From Sparassis latifolia (taxonomy: Eukaryota > Basidiomycota > Agaricomycetes > Polyporales > Sparassidaceae), in assembly GCA_018466975.1 (NCBI GenBank), contig CM031555.1, forward strand, positions 2,170,001 through 2,234,000: 64,000 nt of DNA, in the 5' to 3' direction. The notes below the pieces were generated by a model, which was given only the letters and a program-made list of their open reading frames with translations, did not search any database and was not told where the DNA came from. Within the stretch, counting starts at the first letter, position 1. Each line of letters opens with the position of its first letter. Positions 1 through 10,865 of this stretch are shown here, piece after piece. A program made the position numbers and the translations under genes.

Positions 1-555
1 AGAATTGGTCGCTTGCTGCAACTTCTTCGCCGACACAGCCTTCGCTGCGCTCACAGCGGGGGTGCTGGACTGTGTGGAAGAAGATACCGAAACGGTACGT
101 TTCTTCTTCGAGCGTTTCTTAGGAGAGCTAGAAGGCACTGAAGGGGGTTGTGCCGCTCGAATGGATGAGAGTGGGGGCTTGGGGGTAGTCGGTGAATCGT
201 ATGGGCCTAAATAGAGGGAGGACACCCTATTCGACAAATCTTCAACGGAAACACGGATAGGGCTGTTCTCAGCACTGGGGACAGATGCTGAGGAAGGGCT
301 CGAAGATGCCGTAAGGTAGCCCGACGCGGATGGGCGGAGGAGGACGAAGTCGTCCTCTGAGCACGCGGGAGAACGGGGAGATACGCTGTCGTTGGACGAG
401 GAAAGCGATAGGTCCGAAACAGACCATACTATTTCATCGTCATCGCTGAATCTGACCGACGAATAATCGGTACGAGCGCTCAGATAATCGTACGAAGCCT
501 CAGAGCTGCGCGAAGGTGATAATACCCCAGGATTCGGGGCTTGAGCAGTTTCCAT
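1..555 (-). CDS. Ser-rich hypothetical protein, N-terminal part (runs off the window)
   Basis: An uninterrupted reading frame of 185 codons runs on the minus strand from an ATG at 555 to the first base of the window, so the C terminus is missing. The protein begins METAQAPNPG. It is dominated by Ser, Pro and acidic residues, with a short acidic-aromatic patch (FSDDDEIVWSVSDL) near residue 37 and a basic patch (KKRSKKKR) near residue 147 that could be a nuclear localisation signal. I recognise no family and see no domain or membrane segment. Low complexity suggests an intrinsically disordered regulatory protein, but this is inference only. It is divergent from TRAPPC13 across about 1.1 kb. Confidence 0.6.
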   Translation of the reverse strand, partial: METAQAPNPGVLSPSRSSEASYDYLSARTDYSSVRFSDDDEIVWSVSDLSLSSSNDSVSPRSPACSEDDFVLLRPSASGYLTASSSPSSASVPSAENSPIRVSVEDLSNRVSSLYLGPYDSPTTPKPPLSSIRAAQPPSVPSSSPKKRSKKKRTVSVSSSTQSSTPAVSAAKAVSAKKLQQATNS

Positions 556-1638
556 ATTGAAATCGACACAGGACGATGAAGACGAAAGAGGAGGATCGGT
601 GGGGGAGGTGAGGAAAGAGGAGGTAGTACAGGGGTAGTGAACGACGGCTTATGACTTGTGTATTTCGGGACGCAGTTGCTTCCGCGATGATGTAGACAGG
701 AGCTGCGACGATCGTCGAGTGCGCGGTGATTTATGTAAGAGAAGTAGGGATAGACCTCGCGGTATCAACTCGAGGAAGGAAGGTGGTGGATAAAGAAAGA
801 AAGACGAGCATGTCGTAGGGACACGCCTCTGTCGTGATGCGTCGCATCTCTAATAACAGTCTGACTATGCCCACTTATAGCTATTTTCTCACACTAATTG
901 TCCTCCAGGCTGTTGGCTCAACTGGAACAGACCTTCAATTCAAGTACTGCATTGTATTCATCGCGCCGTACCGTAAGGAAGAGATAAACTTGATATGGTG
1001 TGCATGAACCAGCACACGCAGCGACGGCCTGAGACAAACGCGTCACTGCGCCGATTCTGTCGTCGACCAAAGGGTATGTGAACCTGTCTCTATCCTCAGG
1101 TCCAGGACAATATATCGACTTCATATTGGAGATGAAGATATATTTCCTTGTGATTTTCGGCGTTCAGTCCAGGGAGATAGTCACACAAGCAATATTTGTG
1201 AAGGCAGCAGTATCCAGTGGATCACATCCCCAAATAGGCAGGTGTTGACTTTGGAATTCAACAAGGACAAACAACCACCTCGCGGTCGGACTGTGGGTAA
1301 GTGTTCGACAGATTCACAAAAGACAGATCGTTATTCCGAAGAACAAGATATAGGAAGTCGACGGTTGATCACCATCGAATTCATTTTGCTTAACGCCGTT
1401 CCTTGAATCCAGGCTTCCCGACATCAATAATAATACCTTCGCACCTGTACTCATTTGAAACATGGACGGAACAACTCAGTTGCTGACGTTGAAGGTTATG
1501 CGGGTCTCAGTGCGTGATTTTTTCAAGTAATTAACAGATAAAGCTCACTCTACATGTTAGCGACCAACCTTAGCTAGTGCATGGGAACCGTTCTACTCAA
1601 GCTCGCCTTCATTTTCTGCACATTCCACCGCCTCGGTC
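556..1638. other. Intergenic, divergent promoter region
   Basis: About 1.1 kb between the divergent partial gene and TRAPPC13. A 68-codon minus-strand open frame at 918-1124 is the only notable one, and I do not regard it as supported. I see no repeat or RNA gene. Confidence 0.5.
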
Positions 1639-3798
1639 ATGTCGCTGCAAGGCAAGACGCCCTTGGAAGGGCACCCGAAGACCCTACGCGACCTCACACA
1701 TATTTCTGAAGTGCTGACTCTCCCGTCTTCGTTCGGAGCAATCCAACTCGGTGAGACCTTCTCCAGCTGCCTCTCCGTGAACAACGAGGCCAGTGTGGAT
1801 ATTGAAGCAGTCGCGTTGAAGGTGGAGATGCAGACAGCGACCACGAAGACTACCTTGGCGGAGTTCGGCGGACCCGATGACACATTAGCTGTTGGAGATT
1901 CTCTGGAAAGGGTCGTAAGTCATGAAATCAAGGAACTGGGTCAACACGTTCTCGGTTGCACGGTTTCGTATCGAGCTCCTGCAGGCGCCCGCGCGGCGCC
2001 CCCAGGACCTGCTGGTGATGCGAGCGATCGCAACGTTCTGAGTTTCCGTAAGTTTTACAAGTTTGCCGTAAGTAGATTCGTACTGCAGGAAGGTTGATTC
2101 TCAACGCCTTGATTCGCTAGGTGACAAACCCATTGTCTGTTAAGACCAAGGTGCACACGCCTCGTGCACCTTCTGCTCTTTTGTCTCGTGCCGAGCGCGA
2201 GAAAGTTTTCCTAGAGGTGCATATCCAGAACCTCACTCAAGAGGTTATGTGGCTAGAGCACATGCGATTTGAATGCACCGATGGTTGGCAAGTCGAAGAC
2301 ACCAACGTCGCTGATATTGACGCAGGAGACAATGAAGGCATCTTCTCGGGCTCGATGGCTCTCATGCATCCGCAAGATATCCGCCAATACATTTATGCAC
2401 TTTCGCCAACAATGCTGTCACCCTTCCCCGTGACACATCCGCCAGGCAGCATCGTGCCATTAGGACGACTAGATATATCCTGGCGGTCGTCATTTGGCGA
2501 ACCGGGGCGTCTGCTCACCTCAGTGCGTAACATGTAGCTAGAAGAATGTCATCTTCTGATGTACGTTCAACCAGATGCTGTCTCGCCGGATACCTCTGAT
2601 CCAGGCGCCACCTCAAGCACCGACAGTCACGCAAGCCCCCGCACCAGTTCCACCACCTAAACAAGCACCATCAGCTATCCCCTTACATATGCAGCGAGGC
2701 GCCAGCTTGGCTGGCGGTGCGCCGCCACGACCAAGATCTCCGCAGCTGAATCGGCCCACCAGTCCACCAGTCAATCCGGCAGGCGTCATGCCCTACCGTC
2801 CAGGTTCACCCTTCCGCAACCGCACGATTCCGGCTTCTGCTGGTTCGCAGTCCCCAAATACTCCAGTTTCACCCAGCCCAAACTTTCGACATCCGGAAGA
2901 CGTGGAGGTGGACCTGGTCGTCCGCAATATCCCCCGAGAAGCACTCGCCGTCGAGAAGCCTTTCCATGCGGCCTTTACGGTAACTGCTTCTGCGCCTATC
3001 CCTCTTGCCCGCCCAGGCGAAACTCGCAGACAGCGCGTGTTGTCGCTTATCGTCCAGCACGCGCAGCCCCCACGCCCACCTATAGCCAGCTCCAGCGTGG
3101 CTGGTCCAGCGGCGGCGGCCCGGGAAGCCTGGAGCCCACGCTTACCTTCCTCTGGGATCTCAACGCCATCACCATCAGGGACCCCGTACAGAGGCGACTT
3201 TCAGGATACTTTGGCCCAGCGGCTGCTCGTCGCCTCTCCACGGCGAACCAATGTCGATGGGGATGACCACACCAGCCCGGACACGGCCGGTGGTGGAGAC
3301 ACGCCTGGTCCTCGTGCGGATCCTAGCGCTGTAGTATTACCTCCGCCTATTGCGAACGTCATGCTAGGCGAAGGCCCAAAGTCGCAGTTGCAGGACGTAG
3401 TCCATCTTGGCAACTCTGCTTTATTCCTCCCTCAACTGAAGCTTGTCGCCCCTTTGGACGCTCATGCTCATGCTCATATTGAACACGCGCTTGCACATGG
3501 CCGATATTCGAGCAACATGTCGACGGACAGTGAGGCGGATAGCGAGACGAACCATACAGGCGGAAGCGCGTCGACCAAGGTCGTCGCATCGCAAGATTTT
3601 GAGCTGACGTATTTACCGCTGAAGAGCGGGTTCTTGAAGGTGGGCGGCCTGCGCATCTTACTAGTGGAAGACAGGATGATAGACGAGGATGTCATCGGTG
3701 TTGATGCCAGTGCTGACGGCGGTCCAAGGAGGTTTAACATGGAGCCACGGACGTTGAAGGAATGGGATGTTGTCGCAGAGATTTGGGTGTCATCTTGA
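1639..3798 (+). CDS. TRAPPC13: TRAPP complex subunit 13 (DUF974 family)
   Basis: Exons 1639-2067, 2121-2522 and 2575-3798 join in phase 0 to give 684 residues. The N terminus (LRDLTHISEVLTLPSSFGAI, then LGETFSSCLSVNN) and the C terminus (LTYLPLKSGFLKVGGLRILL, then EWDVVAEIWV) match the TRAPPC13/DUF974 family, an accessory subunit of the TRAPP III tethering complex that acts as Rab exchange factor in ER-Golgi traffic and autophagy. The animal protein has about 420 residues. The excess here lies mainly in exon 3, where Pro/Ser-rich low-complexity stretches follow residue 285 and continue inside the beta-rich domain. The introns are 53 and 52 bp with canonical ends. Start chosen as the first ATG, just after a purine-poor leader. 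Confidence 0.9.
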
Positions 3799-4092
3799 AC
3801 TACTGTCGGCATAACTCAGGATAATTATTTATGACATAAGAATGTGCAGGATGATTATAACGTAACCATGTGCTCTCTGCTTAAAGTTATAGTACTCGCT
3901 GGTTTGCGAGGCATCTGCACCAACACTTGCTCAGACCGTGTATCATTATGGGCGCTAAAGGGCAAGTATTTTCAAATTGGCGGCCCGCCTTTGGCCGACC
4001 AGTTGGGCCTGCCAGTGGTGGTCACTCAGTTCGCCTGTCACAGGCCAGTACGCTGGTACGATACGCATCCCTGTCTTTCATCATAAGCTGCT

Positions 4093-5154
4093 ATGCCGAA
4101 AACTCAGAAACGCAGACGCAAGGTCCCTGTAACGCAAGCAGCGTCTCCTGCGCATCCTGCTCCCTCGGGCTCGTCCAGCAACCCCGCCGCGACGCGGTCC
4201 CTCATCCGGCGGTTCCACGTCCTTCTCAAGCGCAGAGCTCAGTTGCAGGACCCCATCGGTGACACCGGGGACGCGAAACGCGCTCTCGCTGATGTGGAAC
4301 GCGAGATCGAGGACATGGGTGGATTGGGCGCGTACCAGAGGATGTCCAGCATCGGGCAGGGCAAAGACAGAGGAGGAGGGAGCGAGAAGGTTTTGATTGA
4401 GTGGCTGCAGGAGCTAGGCGTTGCTTCCAGTGCCCAGAAAGAGAAGAGGGTGTTGAGGTATGCCTTTCCACTCTGCACGACAGTATCGTTTCTTATCTAG
4501 GTCTAATCAACATTGTACGCGTGCGGAATGGTCCGTTACAGGCTCTTAGAAGTGGGTGCACTCAGACCTGACAACTACGCGTCTTGTGCTTCGTGGATCC
4601 AAGGTAACCCCATTGACCTCCGCTCGCAGCACCCTGCCATCGCGGAACAGGATTTCCTGCTCATGGACGAGAAAGCCCACCACGCGAGGTGGGACGTGAT
4701 CAGTTTGAGTCTCGTGCTCAATTTCGTGCCGGATGCCAAGGACCGAGGTGGGTTACTGTGACCCTCGCCATCCCAGCGCACTGAAGACTCTGGCAGGCCA
4801 AATGCTGCGGCTTGCGCATTCGATGCTCCGTCCGGATGGATTTTTGTTTCTAGTTGTAAGACTCCTGGTATTCTCTCTCTCCATCTCAATGCCTTACCAC
4901 CTCGATCTCGCCAGCTACCGCTCCCATGCCTCCTGAACTCCCGCTACCTTACCCCGGAGCACTTCCACGGGCTTGTGAACGCGATTGGCCTGGCCATAGT
5001 CTACACAAGATGGAAGGAAGGCGGCAAGATGGCATACTGGCTTCTTCGCAAGTCCTCCAGCAACGCCGCAGAACGCCGACCGGACTGCGAAGCCTATCAA
5101 AAGAAAACGGTGCTTCGTCAAGGAAAGAGAAATAATTTCGTCATCCTCCTGTGA
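4093..5154 (+). CDS. BMT2: 25S rRNA adenine-N1 methyltransferase Bmt2
   Basis: Exons 4093-4457, 4542-4747, 4797-4855 and 4915-5154 give 289 residues in frame. The basic N terminus (MPKTQKRRRKVP) fits a nucleolar protein. The Rossmann-type core shows LLEVGALRPDNY (SAM-binding start), DVISLSLVLNFVPDAKDRG and MLRPDGFLFLVLPLPCLLNS. Bmt2 methylates N1 of an adenine (A2142 in yeast) in the large-subunit rRNA. Length is close to yeast Bmt2 (about 320). The first intron acceptor was placed at 4541 because it restores RLLEVGAL; an earlier AG would break the motif. The introns are 84, 49 and 59 bp. It follows TRAPPC13 by about 300 bp on the same strand. Confidence 0.88.
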
Positions 5155-5698
5155 TTACCATGCCATACTGCACCCGTCCTGTGCCCTTGCGGCCTATACC
5201 CGATACGCGGCGCGGCATGGAAATTGGGACAGCGGTCAAGTCATGAAGACACGGACAGTGAGTGTCTTTCCTACAGAAGTGTGGTACACAGCTCATTCCG
5301 TTGCAGTTTAAGTGTCACAGACGTCTCTTCGCCACAGTCCCTTGAAGGGTGGGTCTATGATGCAGAGAACACGGAGTAAACGACGCGCCAAATCACCCGA
5401 TCTCCAGGTTACGAATATCTGGCCGTGGAATTGACTCGAGAGGAGAGCTTGCGCATATAAGCAGAAGGAGCTGTGCGATTACCTACCTATTCGTACAGTA
5501 CTTCGTCGGCGACCCCAACTGGGATGACCAGGCGAAAGATACTCTGCAAGTGGATATGCGATTAGAGCGAGGAAGTTGACAGGACTGCGAACGGCAAAAT
5601 AAAACAGTTGTATGCTACATTGGAATGATACTCAGATCTCGGACGGGGCGTGGCTACGCTCAAATTTCAACCCATAGTTCGTCATCCGCAACCCACGT
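5155..5698. other. Intergenic between convergent genes
   Basis: About 540 bp between the 3' ends of BMT2 and the minus-strand membrane-protein gene. It is expected to hold both 3' UTRs. I see no open frame or repeat worth naming. Confidence 0.5.
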
Positions 5699-6636
5699 TT
5701 ATACAGGAATAGGTATGTCGGGAATCGGAACTTTAGGTGGTGGATCTCCAGAGACCGTTCTGACATGATGGGTGAGGAATCCGACAGCGGAACCAATGCC
5801 TGCTCCACCGAGAACGACTGGACCCAGAGCCGTGCTTAGTTATCCTTTCGTCCGGAGTGTAACAGACATGACTTACGGTTGACCGGGTGCGCGCGATTCC
5901 ACAGAACAGCAGGAGTCAACACAGCAAATAGTATGCTGCCTATGGTGGAATGGTCGTCCTCTCGTATGGATGAGGTCTGCGGAAGCGCGGTCATCACATC
6001 ATACGACGGAAGTTGTTTGCGATAGTGAACATACGTTGTATGCTGCACGGAGCCGTCTAGCCCTGACGATTTCCTGGGTGGAATACGCCGACCTGACATA
6101 CTCGAACGCACCCCCTCCGACGATGCCTACTCCGATCAGAGTCTGGTACCCTCACTGACTTCGCAAAACTCACCGACAGAGCCGCCAATCCAGGTCGCGC
6201 GCAATAGACGGTTGACAGACACATGGGCCCTCCCGTAACGCGATATTGTGAAAGCAGCATACACAGGGGGCGTCAAGAGCGAGAGGTATTGGTATCCCTT
6301 CGTCATGCCCCGTCGCACCAGGAACTCCACGTCTGCAGCATGTGCTTGTGCTGTTGCAGCTACTACAGCCGTTTCGTCTGTCATCCTGCCAGTGAGGAAT
6401 AGCACCTCTATCAGATCAAGGTCAAATTTAGTTGTTACTGGAGGAAGTGGGCCGAGTGGAGGAGGGATAGGCTTGAGGCCTCTGGCATGCAAGTCACTCT
6501 GCGCGTGGTGTCGCGTTCGGCGTGACCGCACGCGTCATATCAGTGGCACTTCGCCGGTCAGGTTGAGCGAAATTTGAAGCAATTCTAGTGTCAGTTTGCC
6601 CTTGCGACCCCAGTGCTTCTTCCGCCTCACTGGCAT
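5699..6636 (-). CDS. Small conserved membrane protein of unknown function
   Basis: The minus-strand exons 6498-6174, 6129-6035, 5976-5877 and 5817-5699 are secure: together they read FDLDLIEVLFLTGRMTDET, YQYLSLLTPPVYAAF, STIGSILFAVLTPAVLWNRA and LVLGGAGIGSAVGFLTHHV, and all join in frame. Three or four hydrophobic stretches suggest a multi-pass membrane protein. I believe similar proteins occur across Agaricomycetes, without a known function. The 5' end is uncertain. No in-frame ATG precedes FDLD in the exon; my best model is a 6-nt first exon (ATGCCA, 6636-6631) spliced to the AG at 6499, giving 214 residues. A longer unseen first exon is possible. Convergent with BMT2. Confidence 0.7.
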
Positions 6637-6826
6637 CTGGTATATGTAGAACACTTGAATAGCATGTAACGAAGATACTAGAGACTCCGAGCACCACTTG
6701 CGGATCACTGTACGTACATGGCGACGCCGTACCCAGCAGCGGAGAATACGAGTACCGCGAAGTAGATTTACGCGGCGGAGGTGGCTCCACAGCAGTCACG
6801 TAGCTCGACAAAAAGAAGGGCTTCAC

Positions 6827-9800
6827 TCACACCTCAATCATGGACCGTCTCCATCTCGACGACAATTCATCTACCTTCAAGATCACACCGGCCGCAGCAC
6901 TCTGCAGCCGTGCTTCCTGCTCGCCGCCCCCACCCAGCATCCTGATGCCCTTCTCCAAGCGAGAGAAGACCTGTCCAGCCCACTCTCCCGTTCCCAATAG
7001 CAATGCGGTGTGCTCCAGTCCGAGGGATCGTCCACCGTCCACCTCTAGGCAGCCATCCAGCACGACGAGCGCAAGCTCCAGTGCTGTCGTGAGCACCGCA
7101 GCTTCCTTGCCCTTCTTTCCAGTCTTTTCGCCTTCACCAGCGCGCATGCGCACACCGTCTGCATCTTCGTCCTCGTCCTCTCCTTCCGCGGCAGATATAG
7201 GGCGCGTGCCGAGCGTCACTGCGAGCTCCAGCGCGTCTGGTGCGACTACCGCGAGCCACTCCGGCGCGTTGCGCGCGGTGTGCACCAGAACTGCCAGGGC
7301 ACTCAAGAAACGTGTAAGCACCACTGGATTCAGGATGAGGCCAGTCCCTGCACCGCGATAACGGTGCAGCGCTGGCTGACGTGCAGTCCGGGCCTCGCGC
7401 GCCTGTTCGTCCCGCAGGAAAAGCCAGAAGCGATTGATGAGCGGGCAGATGAAGCACTCCGCGGCGACTTCGGTGAACGTCGTCGACTTCGGCGGAATCT
7501 GTGTTGTTGGAATTCGAACTAGCTCGGAGCTGCTCGATGGGACCTCTGTGACTTTGGCGGGCTTGCGAATGCGCAGCTGCCGCTCGCGCACGATTTCGGG
7601 GACCTTGTCAGCTGTTGCATCCTTCCCCTTCTTAATCGCCTCTCGACTGATGCCTTCAAGGAGAAGTTGAGCTGGATTGTTGGAACTGTTTCGATCGCTG
7701 GCTGTGATGTACTTTTCATGAAGCGCAGGTGGCAAGCGCTTGCTCGGGAAGGACACACGATTCGCAGGAACAGAGGATGGCAGCATAGGCAGGGAGGCCA
7801 GTTCGCGAGCACCGAGAACAAGTGCGTTGAGTATGACATACCGCTGGTTGGTGGAATACTGGTTTCTAAAGAACTCCTCGATGATCGCTCTGAATAAGTC
7901 TGGCTCAATGACGCTGCATAAACAGCGAGGAAGGTATAGGCTCACGGCGCAGTCTTTCGGGGGCAACAAGCGACAAGCACATTCAGGGCCGCCTGGCGCT
8001 TCTCTTCGAAACCCTCGATCTCATAGCTGTCTTGAAGGCCCACGAATCCATACGCAAGATTCACCGCGTTCTCCTCTGACCAGTAATCAGTGCTGGTGAC
8101 GTAGGACGGTCAATGGACGACTCACCCAGCTCCGTGCCGTACCCTCTCTTCCGCCTGATGAGTTCTTCGGCCACATTGAGCGCAATCTCAATCTTCTCGG
8201 CTTCCGCTTCTTCCTGTTCAGACTTCAGCCCGCCAGAGCTTCGGACCATATTACCAAGCTGTGCCAGATACACCGGTCGCAGTATTTTCCTCTTCCCCAC
8301 TCTGAGCGTCGGATCCTTCTCGATCTCCTCCAGCTCTGAAGGTGTAGGTGACGGTGAGCGGGATGAAGAAGGAGACGCATAACCTGTCAACGAATCGTCC
8401 GAATCGTAACCTACGTCCCGCACTGTGGGCTTGCGAGGCTGGCCTGGTTCCGACGTATCTTCCATAGACAGGGCTTCTACCGCTGCCTCGAGAGGGATTT
8501 CTAAACGTGCTCCCTCTGTGTTCGAGATATCCGCTGTCATGTCCACGTCGGCATCGGCATCTCTGCCTTTGACCAATTGGCGCAGCTGCCGGCACCACGC
8601 TTTCCCTTGATCTTCTCCCTCCCAATCACCAAAATCAAGCTTTTTACCAGCACCGCGAGCGACCTCCTCAGCGACCAGCATCCCACACCGACGAACGCTA
8701 GGATCAAGGTGAGAAATATACGTTGATATTGCGGTAATGAAAGGCGGGGAAAGCGCCAGCGCGTTTACGTGAGAAAGCATATTGACCTCGGAGGAGCGAA
8801 ATGATGAGACGCAGAGAAGGAGCAGAGCGGTGACATCTATTTGTCATTTCAATAGTGAGGGGTAATAGAAGATGTGGGTGAGACATACAGTGGTGCCGAG
8901 AGAGCAGAGAGTGTTTGATGTGGTCCGGAGTACTCCACATGTCTACCACCCTAGATAGCAAGATGCCCAGCGCTACAGAGTAGCAAATAAGAATCGGAAG
9001 TATATCTATAACTAAACGGATATCTCACCTTCAGCATCTATCTTGTCCTTCTCGGCCCCAGCGGCCCAGCAGGCAAATATCCGTGCATGTCCCTCGCTCC
9101 ACTCGCGCCCAAGAACTACTGCGCTGACGCTATCAACAATCTCACCTTGATCTTTGCGCAGGTTACCTAGTACATTTCTCAGCAACTGCGCCTCGCGCTT
9201 GACCAGAGCCCTCGAGCGAGCGTCTGGATCCAATGCGCGAGGAATGTCGGCCAAAGAAGAGCATAGCGAAGCGATAACAGACTGGAGCACCACGGTTGAT
9301 GACAAAGATAAAAGGACCTTCGACCACGAGGAGGAGTAGGAGGCATGGTCGGGCCCCGCAAAACAAGCGCGAATCGCTGGTAGAGTAGCGCTGAAGAATG
9401 ACGGCTGGGATGGAGAGGACGGCTTGAACAGACTGAATACACCGATGTTCACGAGCTTGGTCAACAAATATGTGACGGAAGATATCCTGTCTGCATCGTT
9501 GAATGAGATGCGGTATAAATTTCATACAGGGAACTGACCTCTGGAGGAGTTGGTGGAGAGTGAGTATACGAGACGCTCAAATCGCACGCTCAGATCGTTG
9601 AAGTATGTGCCATGCTCTAGCTCGGGCGGGATGTTTCCAGTTCCTCCCATAGCGTTTGCCACCTTGCCAGGTATGGCGGCTGCATTGCGCACGCAATCTT
9701 CCCAGGTGATCGTTTGTTTCCCCGATACATGACTGGTTCGATCAGAGAAGACGACAGAATGCAGAACATCTATCGGGTAGGATTTGCATAGTCGGACGAG

Positions 9801-10202
9801 AGTACGAACGGAATACTCCGTTATCGGTGATGACAGTATAGTCGAATACGCGAGGACAGCGACTTGACCTGCCGCAGGCGATGCGAAAGAGAACGCATCG
9901 GGACAGAAGTATTGTTCCACAATGCCAGACGCGTCTTCTCTCACCAATTCCGGCTCCCAAGTTGGAATTACATGCTCAAGGAGGGCCCTCTGTAGGAGGG
10001 GGATATGCCGAGGGATGCTGAAACTCTCCTTTGGAAGTGGAGAAACATTATATTGAACAAAACGCGGAGGAAGCAGTCCGAGGCAAGCAAGAGGGGCACT
10101 GAGCAGCTGGAGAACAGTTCGATAATCCGGTATTGGAGACTGCAGACGCGCAATGGTGTCTCTAATCTGGGCAAGAGCGGAATCGGCGAATTCAGTGGAC
10201 AT
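6827..10202 (-). CDS. TEL2: Telomere length regulation protein TEL2/TELO2
   Basis: Exons 10202-9539, 9490-9029, 8972-8889, 8836-8126, 8075-7946 and 7889-6827 give 1037 residues in frame. The C-terminal half carries the family block: KILRPVYLAQLGNMVRSS, CCPRKTAPAIIEEFFRNQYS, then NALVLGARELASL and AAECFICPLINRFWLFL. TEL2 works with TTI1 and TTI2 as an Hsp90 co-factor that matures PIKK kinases (TOR, ATM, ATR, SMG1) and so affects telomere length and checkpoint signalling. The length matches fungal TEL2 proteins. An acidic Ser/Asp-rich loop lies near residues 530-580, resembling the CK2-phosphorylated linker that recruits R2TP. A stop follows SMIEV directly; a GTGAGT just before it leaves a longer tail formally possible. 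Confidence 0.92.
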
Positions 10203-10865
10203 TTGCAAGTATGGTACAATAGGTACAAAGACTTGCAGCGCAGGCTAAAGCCACGGTGGTAAAGAGACAATGTTGCGGGCGTATTCCGAAATTCGAGACC
10301 CTTGTAATTGGTCAAAATAAAGCTCGAGGTGACTGCGATGCCAGTAGTATGTCAGAACTAGCACTAGTACTTGAAATCGGACTCCAGTGTGACGAATTTT
10401 GGCTGCCAAGTGGCGGTTGTCTTTTCCAGGCCAGCGCTACTACTCGGACGCCCCCTCCGCCTGTGACTGTGACACAATGGTGCGTGATGTGTGACAAAGG
10501 GTGTACAACACTTCATGTAATCTATCATCCTAGCAGTTGTTCACGCTCTGACTTGCTCGCCCTTCTGTCTCATATGCTACACATGTAAAGGAATTTGGCA
10601 GAGAGCCACTAGGTCTGTCGAAAGATGCGCTCAGTCTAGTTGTGGCGAGACGCGTACCCCGTGAGCGTGCCGCGTTACGGTGCCGCGGCATCTGTGCTCA
10701 TCGGACTCTCCATCAAGTCCAAAAATTCCGACGCGGGGAGCACGAATATTATTACACGTCCGTGCCGAATCACGCCTATGAGTTCGAACTATCGGGGATA
10801 TGGTTTCGCAGCTCTTGTCTTTTCCTGTCGTACGGGCATTGGGCACTGGGGTCGACTGACTGGAA
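10203..10865. other. Intergenic, divergent promoters of TEL2 and the MFS gene
   Basis: About 660 bp between two divergent starts. I see no convincing TATA box, repeat or RNA gene. Confidence 0.45.

Noticed and set aside
918..1124. A 68-codon minus-strand frame starting MKSIYCPGPEDRDRF
   Set aside because: Short, no splice partners, no recognised family; plausible codon choice alone is not enough.
6840..7361. A 173-codon plus-strand frame rich in Ser
   Set aside because: Antisense to the last TEL2 exon; no start context and no similarity.
7890..7945. Apparent frameshift in TEL2
   Set aside because: Explained by a normal 56-bp GTGAGC...TTCAG intron that joins CCPRKTAP to AIIEEFF.
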